The notes below the pieces were generated by a model, which saw only the letters and a program-made list of their open reading frames with translations, ran no database searches and was not told the origin of the DNA. A DNA stretch of 64,000 bases from Amycolatopsis alkalitolerans (GTDB lineage: Bacteria > Actinomycetota > Actinomycetes > Mycobacteriales > Pseudonocardiaceae), in the NCBI RefSeq assembly GCF_006152065.1, contig NZ_VDFW01000011.1:1-64000 (forward strand), in the 5' to 3' direction. This document shows positions 8,434 through 17,488 of the stretch, piece after piece (position 1 is the first letter of the stretch; each line of letters opens with the position of its first letter). The translations under genes and the position numbers were made by a program.

Positions 8434-9646
8434 GCTCGCGCCCGGCGGAACCTCGCAACCACGCCACGGCGAGTGCGACGGTCGCGAGGTCCCGCGGGCG
8501 CGACAGCTGCAGCCCGGTGATCCTTTCCAGCGACTGCAGCCGGTTCCGGATCGTGTTGCGGTGCCGGTACAGCTTGGCGGCCACCTCCGGCAAGGAACCG
8601 TCGCCGTCGAGGTAGGTCTCGAGTGTCTCGAGCATGGCGGCTCGTTCGTGCTCCGGCAGCGCGAGGACCTTGCCCAGCACGTCACGGGCCAGCACGCCGC
8701 CGAGCTCACTGTCCACATTGGCCAGCGTCGCCAGCCAGGAGGTGTTGAGCAGCCGCAACCCCGGCCCCGGCATCGCCCGGATGACCGCGCGGGCGAGCCG
8801 GACCGCCTGCGCCACCCCGGCCAGCCCGTCGGCCACGAACGCCCCGCACCGCCACGCGTCCAGGGCACCCACCGCCGGAAGCACCTCGTCGATCCGCCGC
8901 CCGCCCAGCGCGGCGAGGATGTACAGCTCGTCCGGGCGCCACGCCTGGTAATGCGCGAGCCCGAGGGAGCGCAGCCGGGTCGCGGTGATCCGGCCGGCGT
9001 CGTGCTGGTGCGGAACGTCCTCCGCGACGACGACCAGGGTCGGCTCGGCCAATGGCAGGTCCAGCCGCTTGGCGGCCTCCCGCGCGGCCGCCGGGTCCCC
9101 TTCGCCGGACCCGATGAGCCGCTCGAACGCCGCGTGCCGCAACTCGTCGAGGTGCAGCGCCATATCGTGCTCGGTGCCCCGGTACGCGTCGACCATTTCG
9201 GCGGTGTTGCGTTCCACGGCCTCCCACAACAGGACCGAACTCTCCACGAACGACTCGTTGGCGGTCAGCCCGACCTTGCGCCCTTCGTCGATCACGGCCT
9301 CCCACAGGATGCGCAGATCGATGCGGAAGGCGTGCAGGAGCGCCGGCAGCGGCAGGCGCTGGCGGGCGCGCACCCGGCCCGCTTCCGCGGCGGCGTCCGC
9401 GATCGCGGCCGGGATGGGCCGCCCGGCGGCGCGGGTGAGCGCCAGCGCCAGCGTGCGGCGCATCATGTTCACCAGGTCGGCCCGGCTGACCTCCGACGTC
9501 GCGTACTCCGGTTCGTCGGCGCGAAGCCGGTCCACCGCCTGGTGCACCAGCTCGTCAAGGCGGGTGTCGAGCAGCCGCCCGGCCACGAGCCGGATCGCGT
9601 CCTGCGGATCCGTCACCGCGTCCAATTCGGCCATGGTCACCAGCAT
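8420..9646 (-). CDS. PucR/CdaR-family transcriptional regulator
   Basis: 408 residues. The C-terminal 60 residues hold the PucR HTH_30 motif, with L-Y-R-H-R-N-T-I-R-N-R-L followed by L-Q-S-L-E-R-I-T-G-L. The central region resembles the GGDEF-like/CdaR sensory fold and the N-terminal part is a helical domain seen in RsbT co-antagonist-like regulators. PucR regulators typically activate purine or amino-acid catabolic genes. It faces the kinase/aminotransferase gene, overlapping it by 14 bp, so it plausibly controls the 1.3-8.4 kb genes. A start at 9634 (MAEL) is equally possible. Confidence 0.85.
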   Translation of the reverse strand: MLVTMAELDAVTDPQDAIRLVAGRLLDTRLDELVHQAVDRLRADEPEYATSEVSRADLVNMMRRTLALALTRAAGRPIPAAIADAAAEAGRVRARQRLPLPALLHAFRIDLRILWEAVIDEGRKVGLTANESFVESSVLLWEAVERNTAEMVDAYRGTEHDMALHLDELRHAAFERLIGSGEGDPAAAREAAKRLDLPLAEPTLVVVAEDVPHQHDAGRITATRLRSLGLAHYQAWRPDELYILAALGGRRIDEVLPAVGALDAWRCGAFVADGLAGVAQAVRLARAVIRAMPGPGLRLLNTSWLATLANVDSELGGVLARDVLGKVLALPEHERAAMLETLETYLDGDGSLPEVAAKLYRHRNTIRNRLQSLERITGLQLSRPRDLATVALAVAWLRGSAGRELTED

Positions 9647-9748
9647 CGCAGACGGCCGGCCGGGACCATGACTAGTGTCGTGTGATCCTGTCCGGTTTAC
9701 GTTGCCGTGTTTGCCCGTGAGGTCGGTGGGTTTGTCCGCTGCGGTGTC

Positions 9749-9858
9749 GAGTTGGCTGGTCCGGTCGCTGACCTTGCCCTAGGCGACAGCGGCCGGCCAA
9801 CTCGATAACGCCCCGAGCCAACTCAGCGACACCAAGGGCCAACTCAGTGCCCTGGCAA
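9749..9858. repeat. 21-bp imperfect tandem repeat with inverted copy
   Basis: The octamer GCCAACTC recurs at 9796, 9817 and 9838, exactly 21 bp apart, with partly conserved sequence between. Its reverse complement GAGTTGGC lies at 9749-9756, so 9748-9804 can also form a long-range inverted repeat. On the minus strand the repeats would encode seven-residue units (ELALGVA, ELARGVI, ELAGRCR) in a 100-codon open frame with no ribosome site. I regard it as a repeat element, not a gene. The rest of the 571-bp spacer 9647-10217 holds the promoter and operator listed below and no supported gene. Confidence 0.6.
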
Positions 9859-9981
9859 GCAAACACACCCGCGCGTAAAGACAACAAGATCACGAACCGA
9901 GCATGTCTGGTCCTGGTTGACCCGGTGGTCGTGAGCCACGGGTAAGCAGGCGGTGGCCCTCGGACCAGTCGCACCTCAGCC

Positions 9982-10010
9982 TTGTCTCTGACTCGCAGTC
10001 AATATACTAT
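9982..10010 (+). promoter_or_regulatory. promoter of the UbiD1-transporter-UbiD2 operon
   Basis: A -35 element TTGTCT (9982-9987), a 17-nt spacer and a -10 element TACTAT (10005-10010). The same -35, spacer length and -10 are found on the opposite strand at 25255-25283 ahead of the oxygenase operon. The -10 lies inside the 18-bp operator 10004-10021, so repressor binding would block RNA polymerase. The untranslated leader would be about 200 nt. Confidence 0.7.
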
Positions 10011-10021
10011 CCGGTCAGTAT
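10004..10021. promoter_or_regulatory. TetR-type operator, copy 1
   Basis: ATACTATCCGGTCAGTAT. The reverse complement, ATACTGACCGGATAGTAT, differs from operator copy 2 (25244-25261) at one of 18 positions. One arm is the perfect half-site ATACTGA, the other the variant ATACTAT. The match to the sites flanking tetR at 25.3 kb suggests that TetR controls this promoter 15 kb away. Confidence 0.75.
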
Positions 10022-10217
10022 GTAGCTGACGCGCCGCGGCCGGCGGTCTCTCGAAGGGCTCTGAGGGAGTCCTGGCGAGCAGCTCAATCGGTACGCGGTC
10101 CCACGGAAGGGCGATGGTGCTCATGGCGTGGTCTCCTCCGGCCATCCAGTGGCCGCGCGCCGCGACCGACCGGCGCCGCCGGCTCCACCTCAACGGCCCA
10201 GCACCAAAGGGAGTGTC

Positions 10218-11666
10218 ATGGAGGACTTGAGAACCTGGGTGGACCAGATGAGCTCCCGCGATATCGTCCGCGATGTTCTGGAAGCCGATCCGCACCTGGA
10301 GATCGGTGCCATCACGGATCTCAATGCGAAGAACCACAAATGGGTGCTTCTCTTCGACCGGATCAAGGGGTACGAGCCGGGGTTCCGGATACTGACCGGC
10401 TCACTGCTGGACGCCGAGCGGGTCGGCTACAGCCTCGGTTGCGAGCCGGGCGGCGGCAGCCAGCACCTCGTCCGGCAGTTGCGCTCCCGTCTGCGGCACC
10501 CGGCCGCCACCGATGTCGTGGGCCGCGCCCGCGATGACCAGAGCGCTCCGCTGTTCCAGAACCAGATGCGCGGCAGCGACGTCGACCTGTCGAAGTTCCC
10601 GGCGCCGCTGTGGCACGAGCACGACGGCGGGAACTACCTCGGTACCTTCGACGCCGTCGTGACCCGCGACCCCGAGACGGGCTGGGTCAATGTCGGCACC
10701 TACCGCATGATGCGTTACGACTCCCGGCGCCTGTGCCTGTTCGTCAATTCCAGCCACCACGCGCGGCTGCATATGGAGAAGTACCGGCGTCGCGGCGAAC
10801 GCGTTCCGGTCGCCGTCTCGCTCGGTCATCATCCGGCACTGTCCGCGCTCGGCGGGATGGAACTGCCCGCCGGCACGTCGGAATACGACGTCTTCGACCA
10901 GTTGCGCGGCGACCTGGATCTGGTGACGCTGCCCATCACGAAGCTGCCGGTCCCGGCGACGAGCGAGATCGTCGCCGAGGGCTATCTGTCCGAGGAGGTC
11001 GTCTTCGACGGGCCCTACGGGGAATTCCTCGGCTACTACGCCGGCGGCAAGATGCCGACACCCACGCTCGACGTGGAAGCGGTCTACTACCGGGACGAGC
11101 CGATCATTCTCGGCACCTGCGCCGGGATTCCGCCCTATGACTATTCCTATTTCCGTTGTCCCATGCGGTCGGCGATGATCTGGGACGCGCTGGAAGAAGC
11201 CGGTGTACCGAACGTCACCGGTGTGTGGTGCCACGAGGCCGGCTATACCCGGGCGCTCAACGTCGTCTCCATCGACCAGGCCTATCTCGGTCACGCCCAG
11301 CAAGCCGGCATGGTGGCTTCCCAGGTGCGGGAGGGCGCCTTCGGCGGCAAGTACACGATCGTCGTCGACGACGACATCGATCCGGGCAACCTCGACGAGG
11401 TGATGTGGGCGCTCACCACCCGGACCGATCCGGTGGACGCCATCGAGTTCATCCGCCATTCCTGGGGTATGGCACTGGATCCCATGGTCGAGCGGGCGCC
11501 GGACGAGTCATTGGGCGCACTGTCGATGTCCCGGGCCGTCATCATCGCCTGCCAGCCGTACGGGCGCCGGGCACAAGGTACGTTCCCCGCTCCGGTTACG
11601 GTCCGGCAGGACGTGGCCGCTCGGGTCATGCGGCAGTTCCCTCAGGTTTTCCCTAGCAAGAGTTAG
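10218..11666 (+). CDS. UbiD-family (de)carboxylase 1
   Basis: 482 residues, usual UbiD length. UbiD enzymes use prenylated FMN made by UbiX to reversibly decarboxylate unsaturated or aromatic acids. Visible are the prFMN-binding segment around N-V-G-T-Y-R and the Glu-containing motif E-I-V-A-E-G-Y-L followed by G-P-Y-G-E-F, which supplies the conserved acid/Arg network. ATG at 10218 follows AAAGGGA. It is the first gene after promoter 9982-10010 and is followed by the transporter after 157 bp. A UbiX gene is on the convergent transcript. Substrate unknown. Confidence 0.9.
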   Translation: MEDLRTWVDQMSSRDIVRDVLEADPHLEIGAITDLNAKNHKWVLLFDRIKGYEPGFRILTGSLLDAERVGYSLGCEPGGGSQHLVRQLRSRLRHPAATDVVGRARDDQSAPLFQNQMRGSDVDLSKFPAPLWHEHDGGNYLGTFDAVVTRDPETGWVNVGTYRMMRYDSRRLCLFVNSSHHARLHMEKYRRRGERVPVAVSLGHHPALSALGGMELPAGTSEYDVFDQLRGDLDLVTLPITKLPVPATSEIVAEGYLSEEVVFDGPYGEFLGYYAGGKMPTPTLDVEAVYYRDEPIILGTCAGIPPYDYSYFRCPMRSAMIWDALEEAGVPNVTGVWCHEAGYTRALNVVSIDQAYLGHAQQAGMVASQVREGAFGGKYTIVVDDDIDPGNLDEVMWALTTRTDPVDAIEFIRHSWGMALDPMVERAPDESLGALSMSRAVIIACQPYGRRAQGTFPAPVTVRQDVAARVMRQFPQVFPSKS

Positions 11667-11823
11667 GGAACGGCGAAAAGTCTGACCAAGCGAACCGGCG
11701 GGATGGCCTGTCAGACCTGGTTCCCGCGTTATCGGCAAAGTCCCCACCTCAACCCGGGCGCGGCGACGATCGTCAATGTCGACACCGTGCTCCGGCCGGA
11801 TTGTGCAGTGGCAGGAGAACACC

Positions 11824-13257
11824 ATGACCGCAGTCGATCTTTCCCGCCCCGCGACGACCACCTCACCGGATTCCAGGACGCCACTGAACACCGGCCTGCG
11901 CTGGGCGGCCGGAATAACGGTGGGACTCGTCGTATGGTTCATCCACATACCCGACCTGAATGTGCGCCAGGAGCACGGCGCGGCACTGATCCTGGCGACG
12001 ATCGTGTTGTGGCTGCTCAGGGCGGCACCCCAGGGCGTCGTCGCGTTGCTCTTCGTCGTCACGGCCATCCTCTCGGGGGTTTCCGACGGCGAAACGCTGC
12101 TGAGGCCCTCCTGGACCTCCTCACAGATCTGGTTTGTCTTCGCGTCGTTCGGTTTCGGCTACATGATCGCCGACACCAGCCTCGGCGAGCGCCTGACGAG
12201 CAGGCTGCTCCGGTATTTCTCCCGGTCGTTCTGGTCGTTCGGGCTCTTCGCGATCGTCTCCGGCACGGTTTTCTCCGTCATCGGAATGGCCGGGGACTTC
12301 GCCAGGGTCGGCATCCTCTACCCGGTCATCGCGGCCGCCGGGGCGACCATGAAAGGGCTTCGCCGGGAAGCCAGCACCAGGGCGATGGCCATGATGATCC
12401 TCGGGGTCGGCCAGCCGACCCTGATGTATGTGTTCAACGGTTTCTGGTTGAACCAGACGTTCCTCGGCCTGGCCCAGGAAAAGTTGAGCTACGTGGGCTG
12501 GTTCACCCATTTCATGGTTCCTTCGCTGGCCGTCTCGGTACTCGGCCTCATCGCGATCAGAATCCTGTTCGCGGCGGATATCAAGATCCCGGCGGATATC
12601 AGCCGGAGCAAGCTCGAGAGTCTGGGACGGCTGACCCCAGCGGAATGGCGCACCATGGGCTTCATCGGTCTCGCCATCGCGTTGTGGCTCACGAGTTCCT
12701 GGACCGGGCTGGACGCCGGGTGGATCGCGTTGAGCGTGTTCGTGCTCATGTTGCTGCCCGGCATCGGCGTGATGAACTTCCAGGACTTCACCCGCCGGAT
12801 GAACTGGAACATCATTTTCTTCCTGACCGGCGCCTTCGCCTTGGGCGCACTGATCAAGGAGCTTCACCTCGCCCCGATCGTCGAGCATTGGCTGGTTCCC
12901 AGCCAGCTGCCGAACAACCCGTTCGTGCTCGGCATCGTGGCCAGCCTGCTGTCGATGCTCATCCACCTGTTCACCGGCGACGCGGCGTCGGCGATGGCGG
13001 TGACGGTCCCGGTGTTCCATCATGCGGCGGTCATGTACGGGCTGAACCCGCTGGTGTACGGGTTCGTCGCCTACATGAGCATCTTCTCGCAGTACTTCTT
13101 CCTCTATCAGGCGGCCGGTGTCCTGTTCGCCTATGGCTACGGGTTGTTCACCCAGAAAGACATCTTCAAGTTCGGGCTGGCTTCCGTGATCACCACCTCG
13201 CTGGGGCTCGGCGTCGTCGGCGTCTTCTACTGGCAGGTGACGGGAATGCTGCACTGA
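11824..13257 (+). CDS. DASS/SLC13-type anion transporter
   Basis: 477 residues, strongly hydrophobic with about 11-12 membrane segments and two related halves, as in divalent-anion:Na+ symporters (citrate, succinate and dicarboxylate carriers). Start ATG follows AGGAG. Located between two UbiD genes, it most likely imports the carboxylic acid that the operon degrades; this is inferred from position and family. The stop is 37 bp from UbiD2, consistent with one transcript. Confidence 0.82.
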   Translation: MTAVDLSRPATTTSPDSRTPLNTGLRWAAGITVGLVVWFIHIPDLNVRQEHGAALILATIVLWLLRAAPQGVVALLFVVTAILSGVSDGETLLRPSWTSSQIWFVFASFGFGYMIADTSLGERLTSRLLRYFSRSFWSFGLFAIVSGTVFSVIGMAGDFARVGILYPVIAAAGATMKGLRREASTRAMAMMILGVGQPTLMYVFNGFWLNQTFLGLAQEKLSYVGWFTHFMVPSLAVSVLGLIAIRILFAADIKIPADISRSKLESLGRLTPAEWRTMGFIGLAIALWLTSSWTGLDAGWIALSVFVLMLLPGIGVMNFQDFTRRMNWNIIFFLTGAFALGALIKELHLAPIVEHWLVPSQLPNNPFVLGIVASLLSMLIHLFTGDAASAMAVTVPVFHHAAVMYGLNPLVYGFVAYMSIFSQYFFLYQAAGVLFAYGYGLFTQKDIFKFGLASVITTSLGLGVVGVFYWQVTGMLH

Positions 13258-13294
13258 CAACGCCTTCGGCTCTCATCGCGACGAGAGGAAACAG

Positions 13295-14899
13295 ATGACC
13301 AGCTATCCGGATCTCCATGAGCATGTGCGCCGGCTGGAGGAAGCCGGGTTGCTCATTCGGGTACACCGCCCCATCGACAAGAACACCGAACTCCACCCGT
13401 TGGTGCGGTGGCAGTTCTGCGGGGGCGTTCCGCCGGAGCAGCGCAAGGCGTTCTTGTTCGAGAACGTGGTCGACGGAAACGGGCGCCGGTACGACATACC
13501 CGTCCTGGTGGGCGCGCTCGCCTCCAACCGGGAGATCTATGCGCTGTCCATGGGTTGCCCGCTGGACGAGGTGACGCCGACCTGGGCCCGCGCCATGGGC
13601 AACCCCATCGAACCCCAGGTGGTGTCCGACGCGCCGTGCCAGGAGATCGTGGTCGAAGGCGGGGAACTGAACACGAACGGCCTGGACGCGCTGCCGGTGC
13701 CGATCTCGACGCCAGGGTGGGACAACGCGCCCTACCTCACCAGCGGTCACTACCTCACCCGCGATCCGGAGACCGGGGTACAGAACTCGGGCAACTACCG
13801 GGGGCAGATCAAGAGTCCGACCTGCGTCGGCATGAACGCTTCGCACGAACTCAACCAGGGAATCACGGTGCACTGGAACAAGGCCCGCGCCCTCGGCCAG
13901 AAGTTGCCATGTGCGATCGTCGTCGGCGCGCCCCCGTGCGTGACGCTCACCGCGGTGCAGAAGGTCCCGATGGGATTGGACGAACTGGCGGTGGCCGGCG
14001 GTCTCGTGGGATCCCCGCTGCGGGTCGCCAAGGCCCGCACGGTCGACGTCCTGGTGCCGGCCGAAGCCGAGATCGTGATCGAGGGCTACATCGACACCGA
14101 GTTCCTCGAGCCGGAGGCGCCGTTCGGCGAGTCACACGGTCATGTGAACCTGCAGGAATACAACGCCTTCATGGACGTCACCGCCATCACCCGCCGCCGG
14201 GACGCCATCTTCACCTCGATCCTGAGCCAGGTGACCCCGAGCGAGTCGAGCCTGATCAAGCGCATCGCCTACGAGGAACGGTTTCTCACCACGCTGCACG
14301 AGATCGGCATCCACGGCCTCAAACGTGTCTTCCTGCACGAGCCACTGACCAACATCCGCAAGTTCGTCGTGCTGGTGTTCGAGAACGGCGCCGAAGAGAC
14401 CAACGTGTGGCGGGCGATGTACGCCGCGAGTTCGCTGCAGAACGCGGTGGGCAAGTTCACCATCGCGGTGAACGAGGACATCGACCCGGAGAACACGGAC
14501 GCCATTCTGTGGGCGCTGGCCTACCGCATGGACCCGCGCCGGGACATGCAGGTGGTGGAACACCGTTCGTGGGGGCACGGCCCGGCCGGGCCGGTGAACG
14601 ACGGGCAGGACGCGGCCATCCTGCTGGACGCCACCCTCAAGCAGCCGTACCCGCCGATCTCGCTGCCGAAGCGGGAGTACATGGAGCGCGCTCGCACGAT
14701 CTGGGAGGAGCTGGGGCTGCCGGCCCTGGAACCGCGGGCGCCCTGGTTCGGCTACTCCCTGGGCGACTGGAGCGACGAGTTCGAGCAGGAGGCACAGCTC
14801 GCGGTCCGGGGCGAGTTCTGGAGCACGGCCGAAAAGCACGCCGCCCACCGCCGGAGCGACGTTCCGATGAACACGCCGGTTCGGTCGTCCGACGACTGA
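13295..14899 (+). CDS. UbiD-family (de)carboxylase 2
   Basis: 534 residues. The family features are N-S-G-N-Y-R in the prFMN/substrate region, E-A-E-I-V-I-E-G-Y-I and then E-A-P-F-G-E-S, i.e. the standard Glu-x-x-x-Glu plus P-F-G-E arrangement. It is about 50 residues longer than UbiD1 and clearly not a recent duplicate of it. A good ribosome site (GAGAGGAAA) precedes ATG. Together with UbiD1 and UbiD3 it makes three paralogues in one regulon with a single UbiX, suggesting successive decarboxylations, different isomers or a heteromeric complex. Confidence 0.9.
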   Translation: MTSYPDLHEHVRRLEEAGLLIRVHRPIDKNTELHPLVRWQFCGGVPPEQRKAFLFENVVDGNGRRYDIPVLVGALASNREIYALSMGCPLDEVTPTWARAMGNPIEPQVVSDAPCQEIVVEGGELNTNGLDALPVPISTPGWDNAPYLTSGHYLTRDPETGVQNSGNYRGQIKSPTCVGMNASHELNQGITVHWNKARALGQKLPCAIVVGAPPCVTLTAVQKVPMGLDELAVAGGLVGSPLRVAKARTVDVLVPAEAEIVIEGYIDTEFLEPEAPFGESHGHVNLQEYNAFMDVTAITRRRDAIFTSILSQVTPSESSLIKRIAYEERFLTTLHEIGIHGLKRVFLHEPLTNIRKFVVLVFENGAEETNVWRAMYAASSLQNAVGKFTIAVNEDIDPENTDAILWALAYRMDPRRDMQVVEHRSWGHGPAGPVNDGQDAAILLDATLKQPYPPISLPKREYMERARTIWEELGLPALEPRAPWFGYSLGDWSDEFEQEAQLAVRGEFWSTAEKHAAHRRSDVPMNTPVRSSDD

Positions 14900-14924
14900 G
14901 CCGCGCCGATCCCGGAGGCAGAAC

Positions 14925-15749
14925 GTGCCGAAAGTACGAGTCAATGGCGTGGACCTTTCCTACGAGGTGCGGGGGAGCGGCCCACCGGTCGTGCTCGTCG
15001 CCGGCACCGGATACCCGGGGGCGTCCTGGCCGGCCCGCTTCCTGGACGCGCTCAGCCGGGCGCATCGGGTCTTGACCTTCGACCACCGGGGTACCGGAGC
15101 AAGCCAGGACAGCGACGGCCCTTACTCGACCCGGATGCTGGCCGAGGACGCGCTGGGCCTTGTGGACCGGGTGTTCGGCACGTCGGCGGACGTGGTCGGG
15201 CATTCCATGGGCGGCCGGGTCGCCCAGTGGATGGCACTCGATGCCCCGGCCTCGGTGCGGTCCCTGGTATTGGCCGCGACCGGCGCCGGCCCGTTGCCGG
15301 GGACATCCCGGCACGAAACCGGGCTTCCTCCGGCCACCGTCGAGCGCATGGTGGAGGCGGGATACGAGCGGTTCATCCGGGACTCGCAGCGGAACCACTT
15401 CTTCACGGATTCCTTCGCCGGGCAACGGCCCGAGGAAGTCGACCGGCTGTTCTCGTCCTGGTGGTCGCACCGTCCTTCCCTTCGCTGCTACCTCAAACAT
15501 GTTCTCGCCCGCCAGCAACACGACACCGTGGCCCGGCTGACCGATATCAGGCAGCCGGCGCTGGTCCTGGTCGGCGAGGCGGACACCGCGCTCATGGGCA
15601 CCTATTCCCACCTGGAGCAGTCGCACTACCTGGCCACCGCACTGCCCCGCGCCACGCTCAAGGTGCTTCCGGGACTGAAACACGGGCTGTTCTGGGAAGC
15701 ACCGCGCGAATCGGCCCGCGCGGTGATGTCGTGGCTGGAGCACCGTTGA
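14925..15749 (+). CDS. alpha/beta hydrolase
   Basis: 274 residues. Classic alpha/beta hydrolase with oxyanion region near V-L-V-A-G-T-G, nucleophile elbow G-H-S94-M-G-G, a D in L-V-G-E-A-D and the late catalytic His in L-K-H-G-L-F-W. Such enzymes in aromatic pathways cleave C-C bonds of ring-fission products, esters or enol-lactones. GTG start 25 bp after UbiD2; its stop overlaps the TTG start of the amidohydrolase, so it belongs to the plus-strand operon. Substrate not predictable. Confidence 0.85.
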   Translation: MPKVRVNGVDLSYEVRGSGPPVVLVAGTGYPGASWPARFLDALSRAHRVLTFDHRGTGASQDSDGPYSTRMLAEDALGLVDRVFGTSADVVGHSMGGRVAQWMALDAPASVRSLVLAATGAGPLPGTSRHETGLPPATVERMVEAGYERFIRDSQRNHFFTDSFAGQRPEEVDRLFSSWWSHRPSLRCYLKHVLARQQHDTVARLTDIRQPALVLVGEADTALMGTYSHLEQSHYLATALPRATLKVLPGLKHGLFWEAPRESARAVMSWLEHR

Positions 15750-17488
15750 TCCCCGGTCCGGTCAGCGCCGCCGAGGCGGCCGATCTCGTTGCCGTCGCCA
15801 CCCGGCGCGCACCGGCGGATCTGGTGATCCGGCGGGGCACGATCGTGAACGTCTACTCCGAGGAGCTCTCGGTCGGGGACGTCGCGGTGAAGGGCGGGCG
15901 GATCGCGGCCGTCGGAACGGACCTCGACGTCCAGGGCGACCGGACCGAGGTGATCGAGGCCGAAGGAAGGTACGTGCTGCCGGGCTACCTCGAGCCACAC
16001 TGCCATCCCTGGGCCCTGTACAACCCGGACACGCTCGCCCGTGCCGTCCTGCCCCTCGGCAACACCGCCCTGGTGGGCGAGCTGCTCAACCTGCAGCTCA
16101 CGGCCGAGCCCGACGCGATCCTCGCCGTCTACGAACAGCTCCAGCGCAGCCCGATGCGCTGGTACTGGGCGGTGCGGGTGGCCGGGCAGAGCAACGAGGG
16201 GCTCGACCGGCACTTCCCGCTCGCGGCGGTGGAGAAGCTGCTCGCCGCGCCCGGTGTCGTGCAGATCGCGGAGGTGACCGCGTGGCCCCGGGTGCTGGCC
16301 GGCGACGCCGATCTGCTCCGCCGGACCGCGCTCGCACAGGAGCACGGGGTGCGACTGGACGGGCACACCGCCGGTGCGACCGCGTCCAAGGTGGCGGCGA
16401 TCGCGGCCGCCGGGTTCAGCGCCGACCACGAGTCGATCACCTACGACGAGGCGCTCACCCGGCTGCGGCTCGGGTACCACGTCATCCTGCGCAACAGTTC
16501 GCTACGGCCCGATCTGGACGCGCTGGTCGAGCTGGCGCGCGAAGGGCGAGGCACCGCCCGGATCTCCCTGACCTCGGACGGCTCCGGCCCGCTGTGGTTA
16601 CGTGAGCACGGCATGGTGGACAGCTTGGTCCGGACGCTGGTGCGGGCCGGCGTGCCGGTCCCGCGCGCGGTGGCGATGGCGACCCTGAATCCGGCGACCT
16701 ACCTGCGGATCGACGAGCACCTTGGCGGGATCGCCCCCGGTCGGTGCGCCGACATCCAGGTGCTGAGCGGGTTCGACGGGCCGCCGCCCGAGACCGTCGT
16801 GGTCGGTGGCCGGGTGGTGGCCTCGGCCGGGCGCCTGACCGGGCAGTGGCCCGCGTGGCGATGGGCGGATCATCTTGAGCGCGACCACCAGGTCGACCTC
16901 GACCGGCTTGGTGACCCGGCCACGTACGACTCGCCGTGCCGGCCCGGCGAGCGGGTCCCGCTCATGAGGTTCGTCTCCGCCGGTATCGCCCGGCACGCCA
17001 CCGAGACCACCGGCGCCGACGGCCGGCCGGGAGACGCCGTACTCGCCGTGCTGTTCACCCGGGACGGGCGGCGGCGCGCCTGGGCCTGGCTCGACCACTT
17101 CGCCCCCCGGCTGGACGGCCTGGCGACCAGCTACACGACTTCGGGGCACTTCCTGGTCATCGGCCGCAACCCCCGCTCCATGGCGGTGGCGGCCCGGGCG
17201 GCGTTCGCCGGCGGCGGTGGCATCGCGGTCGCCACCGGCACCACCGTCACCGCCCGCCTGGAGCTGGACATCGTCGGCGCCATGTCGTCGCGTCCGATGG
17301 ACGAGCTGGCCGAGCAGTGGGCGGCGGTGGAGGAACACGTGAAGCGGGCGGGTTACCCGTTCGCCGAACTGCTGTACTGCCTGTGCTTCATCACCTGCGA
17401 CTTCCTGCCCGACCTCCGGCTCACTGCCGACGGCCTGCTCGAGGTCAAGACCGGCCGCATTCTCGTACCGGCCGAGCCGCTCAGCTGA
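15746..17488 (+). CDS. adenine-deaminase-like amidohydrolase
   Basis: 580 residues, size and layout of adenine deaminase: N-terminal A-D-L-V-I-R-R-G-T-I-V-N-V, metal motif P-H-C-H-P near residue 85, further His in D-G-H-T-A-G and A-D-H-E, an Asp in S-D-G-S, and the C-terminal adenine-deaminase domain. The usual I-D-x-H-x-H is E-P-H-C-H here. The likely start is TTG at 15746, overlapping the previous stop and preceded by GGAG at 5 nt; GTG at 15731 is an alternative. It is last in the operon and overlaps the convergent MaoC gene by 8 bp. In this setting it may hydrolyse a cyclic C-N bond or deaminate a heteroaromatic; that is inference. Confidence 0.8.
   Translation: MIPGPVSAAEAADLVAVATRRAPADLVIRRGTIVNVYSEELSVGDVAVKGGRIAAVGTDLDVQGDRTEVIEAEGRYVLPGYLEPHCHPWALYNPDTLARAVLPLGNTALVGELLNLQLTAEPDAILAVYEQLQRSPMRWYWAVRVAGQSNEGLDRHFPLAAVEKLLAAPGVVQIAEVTAWPRVLAGDADLLRRTALAQEHGVRLDGHTAGATASKVAAIAAAGFSADHESITYDEALTRLRLGYHVILRNSSLRPDLDALVELAREGRGTARISLTSDGSGPLWLREHGMVDSLVRTLVRAGVPVPRAVAMATLNPATYLRIDEHLGGIAPGRCADIQVLSGFDGPPPETVVVGGRVVASAGRLTGQWPAWRWADHLERDHQVDLDRLGDPATYDSPCRPGERVPLMRFVSAGIARHATETTGADGRPGDAVLAVLFTRDGRRRAWAWLDHFAPRLDGLATSYTTSGHFLVIGRNPRSMAVAARAAFAGGGGIAVATGTTVTARLELDIVGAMSSRPMDELAEQWAAVEEHVKRAGYPFAELLYCLCFITCDFLPDLRLTADGLLEVKTGRILVPAEPLS

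Noticed and set aside
9672-9974. 100-codon minus-strand open frame
   Set aside because: Its core is the 21-bp repeat; no ribosome site and no domain.
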